Shown here piece by piece: positions 52,314-61,591 of a DNA stretch of 64,000 nucleotides. Source of the DNA: CALXXL01 sp034926605. Lineage in GTDB: Bacteria > Verrucomicrobiota > Lentisphaeria > Victivallales > Victivallaceae. The DNA is taken from the NCBI GenBank assembly GCA_034926605.1, contig JAYFQV010000004.1, forward strand, positions 62,001 to 126,000, in the 5' to 3' direction. The translations under genes were made by a program, and so were the position numbers. Every line of letters begins with the position of its first letter. Position 1 is the first letter of the stretch. The notes under the pieces were generated by a model that was not told where the DNA came from, searched no databases, and worked only from the letters and a program-made list of their open reading frames with translations.

Positions 52314-53327
52314 TCAGAAGAAGATGCTCTTGGACGACTCTCTGACCTTGGCGGCAAGTTTTGCCACCAGTCCGTTCAAGTCCCCTTGCTCCGCCGCGAT
52401 CGGAACGATCTCCACCGTCTCCGAAACCAGCTCCTTGCGCAGACGCTCAAGATTTTCCTCCGCCTCCGGCAGATCCATTTTGTTGGCCGCGATCATCGCC
52501 GGACGTTTGGAAAGCCCGCGCATGTAGAGTTCAAGCTCCTGACGCAGATGATGCAGGTCTTCGACCGGGTCGCGCCCGTCCACACCCGCCATGTCCAGCA
52601 CGAACAACAGCACGTGGGTACGCTCGATATGTTTCAGGAAAGCATGACCGAGGCCGACGTTGGCGTGAGCGCCGTCGATCAGACCCGGAATGTCGGCCAC
52701 GGTAAGCCGCCCGAAATCCGGAAGTTCCACCACTCCCACCACCGGCTGAAGCGTGGTGAAGGGGTACGGAGCCACTTTCGGCCGCGCCTGCGAAATCGCA
52801 CGCAGCAGCGTGGACTTGCCGGCGTTGGGGTATCCGACCAGGCCGACGTCGGCAATGGTCTTCAATTCTAGTTGGAGTTCGCGTTCCTCGCCCGCGGCAC
52901 CCTCCTCGCACTGGCGGGGAGCGCGGTTGGTGCTGGTGGAGAAACGCGCATTGCCGCGGCCGCCGGCGCCGCCCTTGGCGGCCATGTATTCGGAGCCGTC
53001 GGCGTCGAGGTCAACCAGCACCTCGCCGGAATCAAGATCGGTCACCACGGTGCCGACCGGCACTTTGAGGAAAATGTCGTCGGCTTTGCGTCCGTGCTGA
53101 TCCTTGCCGCGGCCGTGGGGGCCGCTGGGCGCGGAATAATGGCGCTCGTAAAGAAAATCGGCAAGGCTCTGCTCGTGCAAAGTGGCGCGCAGGACGACAC
53201 TGCCGCCGCCTCCGCCGTCGCCGCCGTCCGGCCCGCCTTTGGGCACGAACTTCTCGCGTCGGAAACTGCAGCAACCGTTGCCGCCGTCGCCGGCTTTCAC
53301 CGATATGCGCACTTTATCCACAAACAT
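52314..53327 (-). CDS. obgE: GTPase Obg (ribosome assembly)
   Basis: A 337-residue Obg GTPase that binds the 50S subunit late in assembly and links growth to stress. The glycine-rich Obg domain is clear at the N-terminus (VKAGDGGNGCCSFRREKFVPKGGPDGGDGG). The G domain has GYPNAGKST, DIPGLIDGAH and NKMDLPEAE. No extra C-terminal domain is present, which is normal for short members. A strong AAAGGAGG precedes the start. It lies downstream of rpmA, with a terminator-like hairpin in the gap. Confidence 0.97.
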   Translation of the reverse strand: MFVDKVRISVKAGDGGNGCCSFRREKFVPKGGPDGGDGGGGGSVVLRATLHEQSLADFLYERHYSAPSGPHGRGKDQHGRKADDIFLKVPVGTVVTDLDSGEVLVDLDADGSEYMAAKGGAGGRGNARFSTSTNRAPRQCEEGAAGEERELQLELKTIADVGLVGYPNAGKSTLLRAISQARPKVAPYPFTTLQPVVGVVELPDFGRLTVADIPGLIDGAHANVGLGHAFLKHIERTHVLLFVLDMAGVDGRDPVEDLHHLRQELELYMRGLSKRPAMIAANKMDLPEAEENLERLRKELVSETVEIVPIAAEQGDLNGLVAKLAAKVRESSKSIFF

Positions 53328-53345
53328 GCTCCGCCTCCTTTCGAC

Positions 53346-53375
53346 AAAAAAACCCGTGGGGCATGCCCGCGGGTT
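53346..53375 (-). terminator. Terminator-like hairpin between rpmA and obgE
   Basis: A 10-bp stem (53351-53375, one G-T pair) is followed on the minus strand by a T-run. It would end most rpmA transcripts and let a fraction continue into obgE. Confidence 0.75.
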
Positions 53376-53398
53376 CGAACTTGCCTTGAATAAACCTG

Positions 53399-53647
53399 TT
53401 ACGCCAGCGGCGCAATGTCCACCATGCGCTTTGTCTTATTGAACACCACCGTGCCGTCGATCAGCGCGAAGATGGTGAAATCGCGACCGAGGCCGACGTT
53501 TTTGCCGGGGTGGAACTTGGTGCCGCGCTGGCGGACGATGATGCTGCCGGCAGAAACCTTCTGGCCGCCGAAAGCCTTGACGCCGAGATACTGCGGATTG
53601 CTGTCGCGGCCGTTACGGCTGCTGGACTGACCTTTTTTATGTGCCAT
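53399..53647 (-). CDS. rpmA: 50S ribosomal protein L27
   Basis: An 82-residue L27, a component of the large subunit near the peptidyl-transferase centre. The sequence MAHKKGQSSSRNGRDSNPQYLGVKAFGGQKVSAG is the standard beginning, without the cleaved N-terminal extension of Firmicutes. RQRGTKFHPGKNVGLGRDFTIFALIDG follows. rplU, usually immediately upstream, is absent: rpmA has its own promoter and the next gene is divergent clpB. Confidence 0.98.
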   Translation of the reverse strand: MAHKKGQSSSRNGRDSNPQYLGVKAFGGQKVSAGSIIVRQRGTKFHPGKNVGLGRDFTIFALIDGTVVFNKTKRMVDIAPLA

Positions 53648-53698
53648 TTTTCCGTTCCTTTATGTTAATTGTTCAATTCCATTGCATTTTGACTTTTT

Positions 53699-53726
53699 AA
53701 TATACCCCGGCTGACCCGAATATCAA
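53699..53726 (-). promoter_or_regulatory. Promoter of rpmA(-obgE)
   Basis: On the minus strand TTGATA (53721-53726) and TATATT (53699-53704) with a 16-bp spacer. Confidence 0.65.
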
Positions 53727-53760
53727 GTAAAAAAAGAGAAAATCACACAAAAATTTTCAA

Positions 53761-53777
53761 TGTGCCACATTGACACA
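53761..53777. promoter_or_regulatory. Upstream palindrome 1 of the clpB promoter
   Basis: TGTGCCACATTGACACA is an imperfect 17-bp palindrome matching the copy at 53796-53812 in both arms except one base (GACACA for GGCACA). It is a candidate site for a sigma54 activator. Confidence 0.5.
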
Positions 53778-53795
53778 CAGCCAATCGCGGGATTC

Positions 53796-53812
53796 TGTGC
53801 CCGTATGGCACA
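53796..53812. promoter_or_regulatory. Upstream palindrome 2 of the clpB promoter
   Basis: TGTGCCCGTATGGCACA has perfect 6-bp arms around 5 bp. It lies 35 bp from copy 1 and about 30 bp upstream of the sigma54-type -24 element. Confidence 0.55.
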
Positions 53813-53843
53813 CGGCACCGACCGCCACGCTCGCGGAAGCGAT

Positions 53844-53860
53844 TGGCACGCTTTCTGCTT
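53844..53860 (+). promoter_or_regulatory. sigma54-type promoter of clpB
   Basis: TTGGCACGCTTTCTGCT has the invariant GG (53845-53846) and GC (53857-53858) exactly 10 bp apart and the TGGCACG block of the RpoN consensus; one base departs from TTGCW in the -12 block. The clpB ATG is about 43 bp downstream of the -12 element. Confidence 0.65.
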
Positions 53861-53901
53861 ATCACTGGGCAAAACGATTTTGCAAAAAGGAGAATATAAC
53901 T

Positions 53902-56475
<2,574 letters not shown>

Positions 56476-56486
56476 CCCCCCTGCCG

Positions 56487-56526
56487 CCGCGGACGCATTT
56501 CACCCCGGATGCGTCCGCGGCTTTTT
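56487..56526 (+). terminator. Strong terminator after clpB
   Basis: A perfect 12-bp stem (56487-56498 with 56509-56520) is followed by CTTTTT. Confidence 0.9.
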
Positions 56527-56547
56527 ATTCAAAACCGTTTACCCGCG

Positions 56548-56943
56548 TTACAAAGGAGCAAGCCAGCAAAAGGGACGGCATGGGATATTTCGCAATATCC
56601 AATAGGCTATCATAACTATAAGAATCGCACGGGTCAATAGCGGATTCAGCGCGGCTTTTGGATGGATAAAACAAATCCCGGCGACCAGCAACGCCGGAAC
56701 AAGTATAATGTTGTTGCGAAACCCGGTTATGAAATCGCCGTGCAAAAACGCATAAGCCGCCCGGGTTCCGCCGCAGCCCGGGCAATACAGCCCCGTAACC
56801 ATAAAAAAAGGGCATTCAGGCAGTAAAAAGAAGTCTATATCGGCCGGATCATGGAAATACAAATACCCAAAACCGGCTGCGGCAGCCAGCAGCAATATAA
56901 TGAATTTCCACCTTCTCCAACCTACGGAGTCAGCAAAAAACAT
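56548..56943 (-). CDS. DUF2752 membrane protein
   Basis: A 131-residue membrane protein with about three helices. The DUF2752 signature is the segment PFFMVTGLYCPGCGGTRAAYAFLHGDF near residue 46, with the paired cysteines Cys-Pro-Gly-Cys-Gly-Gly-Thr-Arg. The function of the family is unknown. It is often encoded with CD225/TM2-type proteins, as here: the zinc-ribbon CD225 gene lies 9 nt upstream. It is the last gene of the cluster and meets clpB tail to tail. Confidence 0.85.
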   Translation of the reverse strand: MFFADSVGWRRWKFIILLLAAAAGFGYLYFHDPADIDFFLLPECPFFMVTGLYCPGCGGTRAAYAFLHGDFITGFRNNIILVPALLVAGICFIHPKAALNPLLTRAILIVMIAYWILRNIPCRPFCWLAPL

Positions 56944-56952
56944 CTTGACGGA

Positions 56953-57291
56953 TTATCTTTGAGAACTCGCACCAACCACCTGAAACCCGACCCATAAAAT
57001 AACCCACACAATGCCGAAGCCGAAGCCAAGCCATGTCCAAAATTTAGCCTTGCCCGCAGCTTCCTGCGCGGCAGAATAGTTACCGGCGGCAACCAGCCCT
57101 GAAACCTTGAAGGCATACACTATACCGACAATACCGAACGGCAGGCAGCACAATACCGTAATCAGTATGGACTCCACCAAATACGATTTAATCACAATAG
57201 GCTTCTGTCCGCCGTCCATAGCTGCACCGCAAGATGTGCAGAACTTAGCCCCATCCGCGTTTTCCGCACCACATTTCGTACAAAACATCAT
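56953..57291 (-). CDS. Zinc-ribbon CD225/dispanin-like membrane protein
   Basis: A 112-residue protein: an N-terminal zinc ribbon (CTKCGAENADGAKFCTSCG, cysteines at 4, 7, 18 and 21 counted from the first Met) followed by a CD225 (dispanin) two-helix domain with LVESILITVLCCLPFGIVGIVYAFKV and AAGKAKFWTWLGFGFGIVW. CD225 proteins lie in the membrane; bacterial members are of unknown role. AAGGGAG precedes the start. It is a paralogue of the frameshifted gene immediately upstream. Confidence 0.88.
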   Translation of the reverse strand: MMFCTKCGAENADGAKFCTSCGAAMDGGQKPIVIKSYLVESILITVLCCLPFGIVGIVYAFKVSGLVAAGNYSAAQEAAGKAKFWTWLGFGFGIVWVILWVGFQVVGASSQR

Positions 57292-57371
57292 TCATTCTCC
57301 CTTAATTTACTGTTGTTGCCGCAATTCTAATCCATATTCGACATATAAAAAACGAAAACCATAAAAAGACC

Positions 57372-57673
57372 TCACAAAGAACAAAGCAAGGCCATAACAA
57401 TCATAGTTGCAATCGACCACTTGCGGGATTTTTCCGCCATTCTTCTGGCAACATCCCGCTGTCCGGCATCCCATAGCTCGGCGGCGCGCACCGCATGGCA
57501 AAGCGCAACCACGCATGGAACCCAGCATAACACCGTCAGCACTATTGCAAGCGACAACCCGCTCTTGAACGGGCCTTCTTCAACTTAGACGCTGGTAGAT
57601 CCTGCGCGCCGCAATCGGCACATTCTAAAGAATCTTCAGCTTTCCAAGCCCCGCAATTCCAGCAGAAAGCCAT
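57372..57673 (-). pseudogene. Zinc-ribbon CD225 gene broken by a frameshift
   Basis: Frame one starts at ATG 57673 (Shine-Dalgarno AAGGTG) and encodes MAFCWNCGAWKAEDSLECAD and CGAQDLPASKLKK, a zinc ribbon with two CxxC pairs, then runs out of frame to a stop at 57542. Another frame picks up at GPFKSGLSLAIVLTVLCWVP and gives the CD225 domain to the stop at 57372. The change of frame lies around 57565-57595, near AAGAAGGCCCG. Joined, the two parts give a ~100-residue protein laid out like the neighbour at 56953. It is a recent pseudogene, a programmed shift, or a sequence error. Confidence 0.7.
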
Positions 57674-57677
57674 TGCA

Positions 57678-58040
57678 TCACCTTGCATCCACTATCGCGA
57701 GGATAAACATAAAAGCGGCCAACAGTAAGACGATGGTGGACAGCGATCCGAGAATAATCCCCACCCATGCGTGAATGGCTCCCTTGGCTTGCGGATTTCT
57801 TCTGGCCTCGCGTATTCCGCGCACTCCAAGCCATATCGCCGCCACCCCGAGAAATGGAATACACAACAGCGATCCGACGCCGAGATAATAGCTCCACACG
57901 GCATCACGGTTGTTCGGAAAAAACACGCTGCCGTCATCAACCACAACCGGCTGAGGCCCGCTTGCACGACCGCAGTTTGGACAGAATTTCTTACCCTCAA
58001 CAAGTTCACTGCCGCAATATCTGCAAAATTTTTCTTCCAT
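57678..58040 (-). CDS. Zinc-ribbon DUF4190 membrane protein
   Basis: A 120-residue protein. The N-terminal zinc ribbon is CRYCGSELVEGKKFCPNCG; a Pro-rich spacer is followed by two hydrophobic helices of the DUF4190 type (YYLGVGSLLCIPFLGVAAIWLGVRGI and HAWVGIILGSLSTIVLLLAAFMFIL) with the typical small charged loop REARRNPQAKG. The function is unknown. It is the first gene of the minus-strand cluster and ends 4 nt before the frameshifted CD225 gene; the stop region also supplies that gene's Shine-Dalgarno. Confidence 0.88.
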   Translation of the reverse strand: MEEKFCRYCGSELVEGKKFCPNCGRASGPQPVVVDDGSVFFPNNRDAVWSYYLGVGSLLCIPFLGVAAIWLGVRGIREARRNPQAKGAIHAWVGIILGSLSTIVLLLAAFMFILAIVDAR

Positions 58041-58085
58041 GCATCCCTCTAAATATTAAAAATATTTATTATGAAATTTCAAACC

Positions 58086-58114
58086 ATTATACGGAATCTC
58101 ATTGTTTTTTACAA
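58086..58114 (-). promoter_or_regulatory. Promoter of the zinc-ribbon membrane cluster
   Basis: On the minus strand TTGTAA (58109-58114) and TATAAT (58086-58091) with a 17-bp spacer. The surrounding 58041-58228 is very AT-rich compared with the rest of the window and holds no gene. Confidence 0.7.
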
Positions 58115-58228
58115 ATATAGGCAACTTTTCTTAAAATAGCAAATCTATATGTAAAAAATCATAATTATTTTTAGATACAACCGGTAGCAGTGCTTTTTAA
58201 ACGAAAATATGACTTGCCTATAAAGCCG

Positions 58229-58885
58229 TCAGGAAAGCAGCTCCGCCACGTCCGCCCACTCCGCCTCCGGGTCGGCGGCGATCGCGGCGAGCAGGTTCTC
58301 ATAGCGCTTCGCCAACGCCGGATCGTCCTTCATCTCGTAGCTGTGGCCCCAAAAGTAGAAACGACCGGTCTTCCTAGCGGCCGCCCGAATGACATCGATG
58401 TCCGGATTGAGAAAATGGCAGTGGCTGGGCAGCGCCAGCGGCTCGCCGCCGGAAAGGATGTCGGCGGCGTTCTCCACGGTGCGGCCGTAGATGAAACCAT
58501 CTGCGCGCAGCGCCGCGATGCAGGAGTCGTTGTAATTGCCGTATGGCCAGGCGAAGCCTCGCGCCTCGCGCTGCCAGACGTCCTCGATATATTTGCGGGC
58601 ATCGGCGGCGTCGCGGCGAAACTCGTCGGCAGTCACGGCGGCCGCGTCCAAATGATGCATGGTGTGGGAAGCCAGCTGAAAGCCGTCGTACACCGACGGC
58701 ATCTCGGAAAGCGACAGCCGGATCACCCGGAATCCGTCGTATTCCCATCCGAAAACGCGCATGGCGCGCGCGTTGAGCCCGGGGTTAAGGTTGAACGTGG
58801 CCTTCGCGTTGTATTTACGGCAGAGTTCGGCCACTATGGTGTCGGTGGCCACTCCGTCATCCCAGCATTGTGCTACTTTGTACAT
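58229..58885 (-). CDS. Polysaccharide deacetylase (NodB-like)
   Basis: A 218-residue NodB-fold protein. The metal-binding triad is visible: Asp9/Asp10 in CWDDGV and His74 and His78 in ASHTMHHLD. FAWPYGNYND matches the conserved RxPY-like block and FWGHSYEM the C-terminal His block. Such enzymes remove N- or O-acetyl groups from glycans. There is no signal peptide, so it may act in the cytoplasm on a precursor or small sugar. GAGGAG lies before the start. It is divergent from a metallo-beta-lactamase gene with overlapping promoters. Confidence 0.87.
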   Translation of the reverse strand: MYKVAQCWDDGVATDTIVAELCRKYNAKATFNLNPGLNARAMRVFGWEYDGFRVIRLSLSEMPSVYDGFQLASHTMHHLDAAAVTADEFRRDAADARKYIEDVWQREARGFAWPYGNYNDSCIAALRADGFIYGRTVENAADILSGGEPLALPSHCHFLNPDIDVIRAAARKTGRFYFWGHSYEMKDDPALAKRYENLLAAIAADPEAEWADVAELLS

Positions 58886-58906
58886 GAATAACTCCTCGTT
58901 TTGATT

Positions 58907-58948
58907 AATCTACCGCCGCTTGAACCGGCGGTCAAGCGGTGTTATAGT
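58907..58948. promoter_or_regulatory. Overlapping divergent promoters with inverted repeat
   Basis: Plus strand: TTGAAC (58920-58925), 17 bp, TATAGT (58943-58948) for the hydrolase. Minus strand: TTGACC (58930-58935), 17 bp, TAGATT (58907-58912) for the deacetylase. CCGCTTGA (58916-58923) and TCAAGCGG (58932-58939) form an inverted repeat across both -35 boxes. The two promoters cannot easily be occupied at once. Confidence 0.65.
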
Positions 58949-58971
58949 AAAAATAAGGAAAGGGAACGTCT

Positions 58972-59574
58972 ATGATAAAAACCATCGTGACCGGTGCGCT
59001 GGAAGAAAACTGCCATCTGGTCCAGCCGGAGCCCGGCGGCCGGCTGTTCGTGATCGATCCGGGAGCCGACGCCGAAACCATAATCGCGGCAATCCGGAAG
59101 TTCGATTTCTCCAAACTTGTAATTCTGCTCACCCACGCGCATTTCGACCATATCGGCGCGGCCTGGAAGGTGCAGCGGGAATTCAACGCCCCATGCTACT
59201 TGAACCCGGCCGACCGCGCCATCTACGAGTCGCCGGCAAACGCCTATCCGCCGTTCTATCCTGCGCTGCCGGAAGAGGGGCGCGCCGCGACAACCGCGGA
59301 AGCGGCGTTCCCGGAAGTCGAGCTAATCCACACCCCCGGGCACTCGCCGGGCGGAACGTCTTTTTACTTCAAGGAAATCCCGGCGCTGTTTCCGGGCGAC
59401 ACCATCTTCGCCTCCAGCGTCGGCCGTACCGATTTTCCGGGCGGAAACCAGCCGGCGCTTATGGACTCGATCCATAAGAAAATCCTTACCCTGCCGGACG
59501 ATACGCCGATATATCCCGGCCACGGATGCGCCACCTCCGTGGGCCGTGAAAAACGGGTGAATCCTTATTTGTAA
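58972..59574 (+). CDS. Metallo-beta-lactamase-fold hydrolase (glyoxalase II-like)
   Basis: A 200-residue single-domain hydrolase. The zinc motif is LTHAHFDHIG with His55, His57, Asp59 and His60; further ligands lie in HTPGHSPG and PGDTIF, and the last in YPGHG. The group includes hydroxyacylglutathione hydrolase-like thioesterases of unknown substrate. It lacks the C-terminal domain of true glyoxalase II. AAGGAAAGG lies upstream of the ATG. The short length is standard for this subgroup. Confidence 0.9.
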   Translation: MIKTIVTGALEENCHLVQPEPGGRLFVIDPGADAETIIAAIRKFDFSKLVILLTHAHFDHIGAAWKVQREFNAPCYLNPADRAIYESPANAYPPFYPALPEEGRAATTAEAAFPEVELIHTPGHSPGGTSFYFKEIPALFPGDTIFASSVGRTDFPGGNQPALMDSIHKKILTLPDDTPIYPGHGCATSVGREKRVNPYL

Positions 59575-59596
59575 TCCGCACAACGTGTGCTATATT
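59569..59596 (+). promoter_or_regulatory. Promoter of the etf operon
   Basis: TTGTAA (59569-59574, over the stop of the preceding gene) and TATATT (59591-59596) with a 16-bp spacer. Confidence 0.6.
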
Positions 59597-59652
59597 AGAT
59601 GATTATTGATTTTGTGTTTAACGTGTAAAACCCCTAAAAGGAGCTTGAAACC

Positions 59653-60546
59653 GTGAGTTACACCATACTCGTGTTTGTGAAGCAGGTTCCGGACACAAAG
59701 AACGTCACGGGCGAGGCGATGAAGGCCGACGGAACGGTCAATCGCGCAGCGCTCCCGGCGATCTTCAACCCGGAGGATCTGAACGCGCTCGAACTGGCGC
59801 TTGAACTCAAGGACCGCTTCGGCGGCAAGGTCGTAGTTGGTACGATGGGGCCGTTCGCGGCCGCCGAAGTGCTGCGCGACTCCCTGTATCGAGGCGCCGA
59901 CGAAGTTCTGCTGCTCACCGACCGTGCATTCGCCGGAGCGGACACCCTGGCCACCAGCTACGCGCTCTCCTGCGCCGCCAAACAGGTCAATCCCGACCTG
60001 ATTCTCTGCGGCCGTCAGGCGATCGACGGCGACACCGCCCAGGTCGGCCCCCAGCTTGCCGAAAAGCTGCGCGTCCCCCAGATCTGCTACGTCGAAGAGG
60101 TTCAGAAGCTCGAGAATGGGAAAATCACGGCCCGCCGCGCAATCGAAGGCGGTTATGAAGTGCTCGAATGCCCCCTGCCCTGCCTGCTCACGGTGGTCGA
60201 CGCGAACACTCCGCGCCCGCCTGCGGCCAAGCGTATCATGAAATACAAACGCGCCATGATCCAGAGCGAAGTCAAGAAGTTGTACACCGACGGCGACTAC
60301 ATGAACGCCGAAGCGGTGGCCGACAAGTGCTCCGAGCTAGCCGACATGGGGCTGCTGATTCCGGAACTCAACGCCGCCGCGGTCAATGCCGACCCGCAGC
60401 GCATCGGCCTTGCCGGTTCACCGACCAAGGTCAAGAACATCGAAAGCGTCGTCCTCACCGGCGGCGAAGCCAAAGAGATCGCCCCGACCGAAGCCGGGAT
60501 AAACAACCTCGTTCATGAACTGATCGCCGACCATACTCTGGGATAA
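59653..60546 (+). CDS. etfB: Electron transfer flavoprotein, beta subunit
   Basis: A 297-residue EtfB starting at GTG with AAAAGGAG upstream. The N-terminus VFVKQVPDTKNV and the nucleotide-contact region LILCGRQAIDGDTAQVGPQLAEKL are typical. ETF carries electrons between acyl-CoA dehydrogenases and other redox partners; some anaerobic forms bifurcate electrons from NADH. The protein is about 35 residues longer than common EtfB; the extra stretch (YTDGDYMNAEAVADKCSELADMG) precedes the C-terminal GSPTKV motif. It is followed by etfA after 6 nt. Confidence 0.95.
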   Translation: MSYTILVFVKQVPDTKNVTGEAMKADGTVNRAALPAIFNPEDLNALELALELKDRFGGKVVVGTMGPFAAAEVLRDSLYRGADEVLLLTDRAFAGADTLATSYALSCAAKQVNPDLILCGRQAIDGDTAQVGPQLAEKLRVPQICYVEEVQKLENGKITARRAIEGGYEVLECPLPCLLTVVDANTPRPPAAKRIMKYKRAMIQSEVKKLYTDGDYMNAEAVADKCSELADMGLLIPELNAAAVNADPQRIGLAGSPTKVKNIESVVLTGGEAKEIAPTEAGINNLVHELIADHTLG

Positions 60547-60552
60547 GATATT

Positions 60553-61575
60553 ATGACTCAAAAAATCGGAAATGTCTGGGTTTTCATCGAGCAGGAAGGC
60601 GGTAAGATCGCCGACGTCAGCCTCGAACTGGTTTGCAAGGGCCGCGAACTCGCGGACCGTCTGAACGTCAAACTTGAAGCGGTGCTGCTTGGCGGCAAGG
60701 TCGAAAGCCTCGCCCCCACCCTGGACAGCTACGGCTGCGACACCGTGATCCTCGCCGAGGATCCGCGCCTGGAGCCGTTCACCGTGATGCCCTACGCCAG
60801 GGTCATCATCGACCTGATCAAGCTCTACACCCCGAACATCCTGCTGTTCGGGGCCTCGATGAAGGGCCGTGAACTTGCGCCGCGCGTGGCTTCCGAAAAG
60901 CTCGCCGGCCTCACCGCCGACTGCACCAATTTGCGCATCGACGACTTTGACGACAAGGTCAATCACAAGAACTATACCGACAAGCTGATGCAGATCCGCC
61001 CCGCTTTCGGCGGCAACATCATCGCCACCATCGTGAACACCTGGGACGATCCCCAGATGGTCACCGTGCGCGAAGGCGTGATGAAGATGGACGATCCGGA
61101 CACCTCCCGCAAGGGCGAACTCGTCCGTTTCAAACCGGAAATCTCCGACGCCGAAACGGTGATCAAGGTCATCGAGCGCATTCGTGAGGAAAAGGAAGTC
61201 GATCTCAAGGGCGCCCAGATCATCGTGGCCGGCGGCTACGGTGTGGGCAGCGCCGACAACTTCAAGCTGCTGCGCAAGCTGGCTGAAGCGCTCGGCGGCC
61301 AGATCGCGGCCTCCCGCGCGGCGGTCGACGCCGGCTGGATCAACCATGACTACCAGGTGGGGCAGACCGGCGTAACCGTGCGCCCGAAACTCTACATCGC
61401 ATGCGGCATTTCCGGCGCCATCCAGCACCGGGCCGGCATGGCCGAAGCCAAGAAGATCATCGCGATCAACACCGATCCCAACGCGCCGATATTCCAGGTT
61501 GCGCATTACAAGATCGTCGGCGATTTGAACGACGTGGTTCCGAAAATCATCAACGCCTTCAAGGCCAAACAATAA
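60553..61575 (+). CDS. etfA: Electron transfer flavoprotein, alpha subunit
   Basis: A 340-residue EtfA. The C-terminal FAD-binding domain is clear: GAQIIVAGGYGVGSADNFKLLRKLAEALGGQIAASRAAVDAGWI, QVGQTGVTVRPKLYIACGISGAIQH and NTDPNAPIFQVAHYKIVGD. The N-terminal domain begins VWVFIEQEGGKIADVSLEL. There is no N-terminal ferredoxin extension. It pairs with EtfB and, given the next gene, with an acyl-CoA dehydrogenase. Confidence 0.97.
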   Translation: MTQKIGNVWVFIEQEGGKIADVSLELVCKGRELADRLNVKLEAVLLGGKVESLAPTLDSYGCDTVILAEDPRLEPFTVMPYARVIIDLIKLYTPNILLFGASMKGRELAPRVASEKLAGLTADCTNLRIDDFDDKVNHKNYTDKLMQIRPAFGGNIIATIVNTWDDPQMVTVREGVMKMDDPDTSRKGELVRFKPEISDAETVIKVIERIREEKEVDLKGAQIIVAGGYGVGSADNFKLLRKLAEALGGQIAASRAAVDAGWINHDYQVGQTGVTVRPKLYIACGISGAIQHRAGMAEAKKIIAINTDPNAPIFQVAHYKIVGDLNDVVPKIINAFKAKQ

Positions 61576-61591
61576 GTCATGGAGTCCCGAA

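Noticed and set aside
56525..56815. A 96-codon minus-strand frame overlapping DUF2752
   Set aside because: It overlaps the clpB terminator and a gene with a clear family signature; composition and start are poor.
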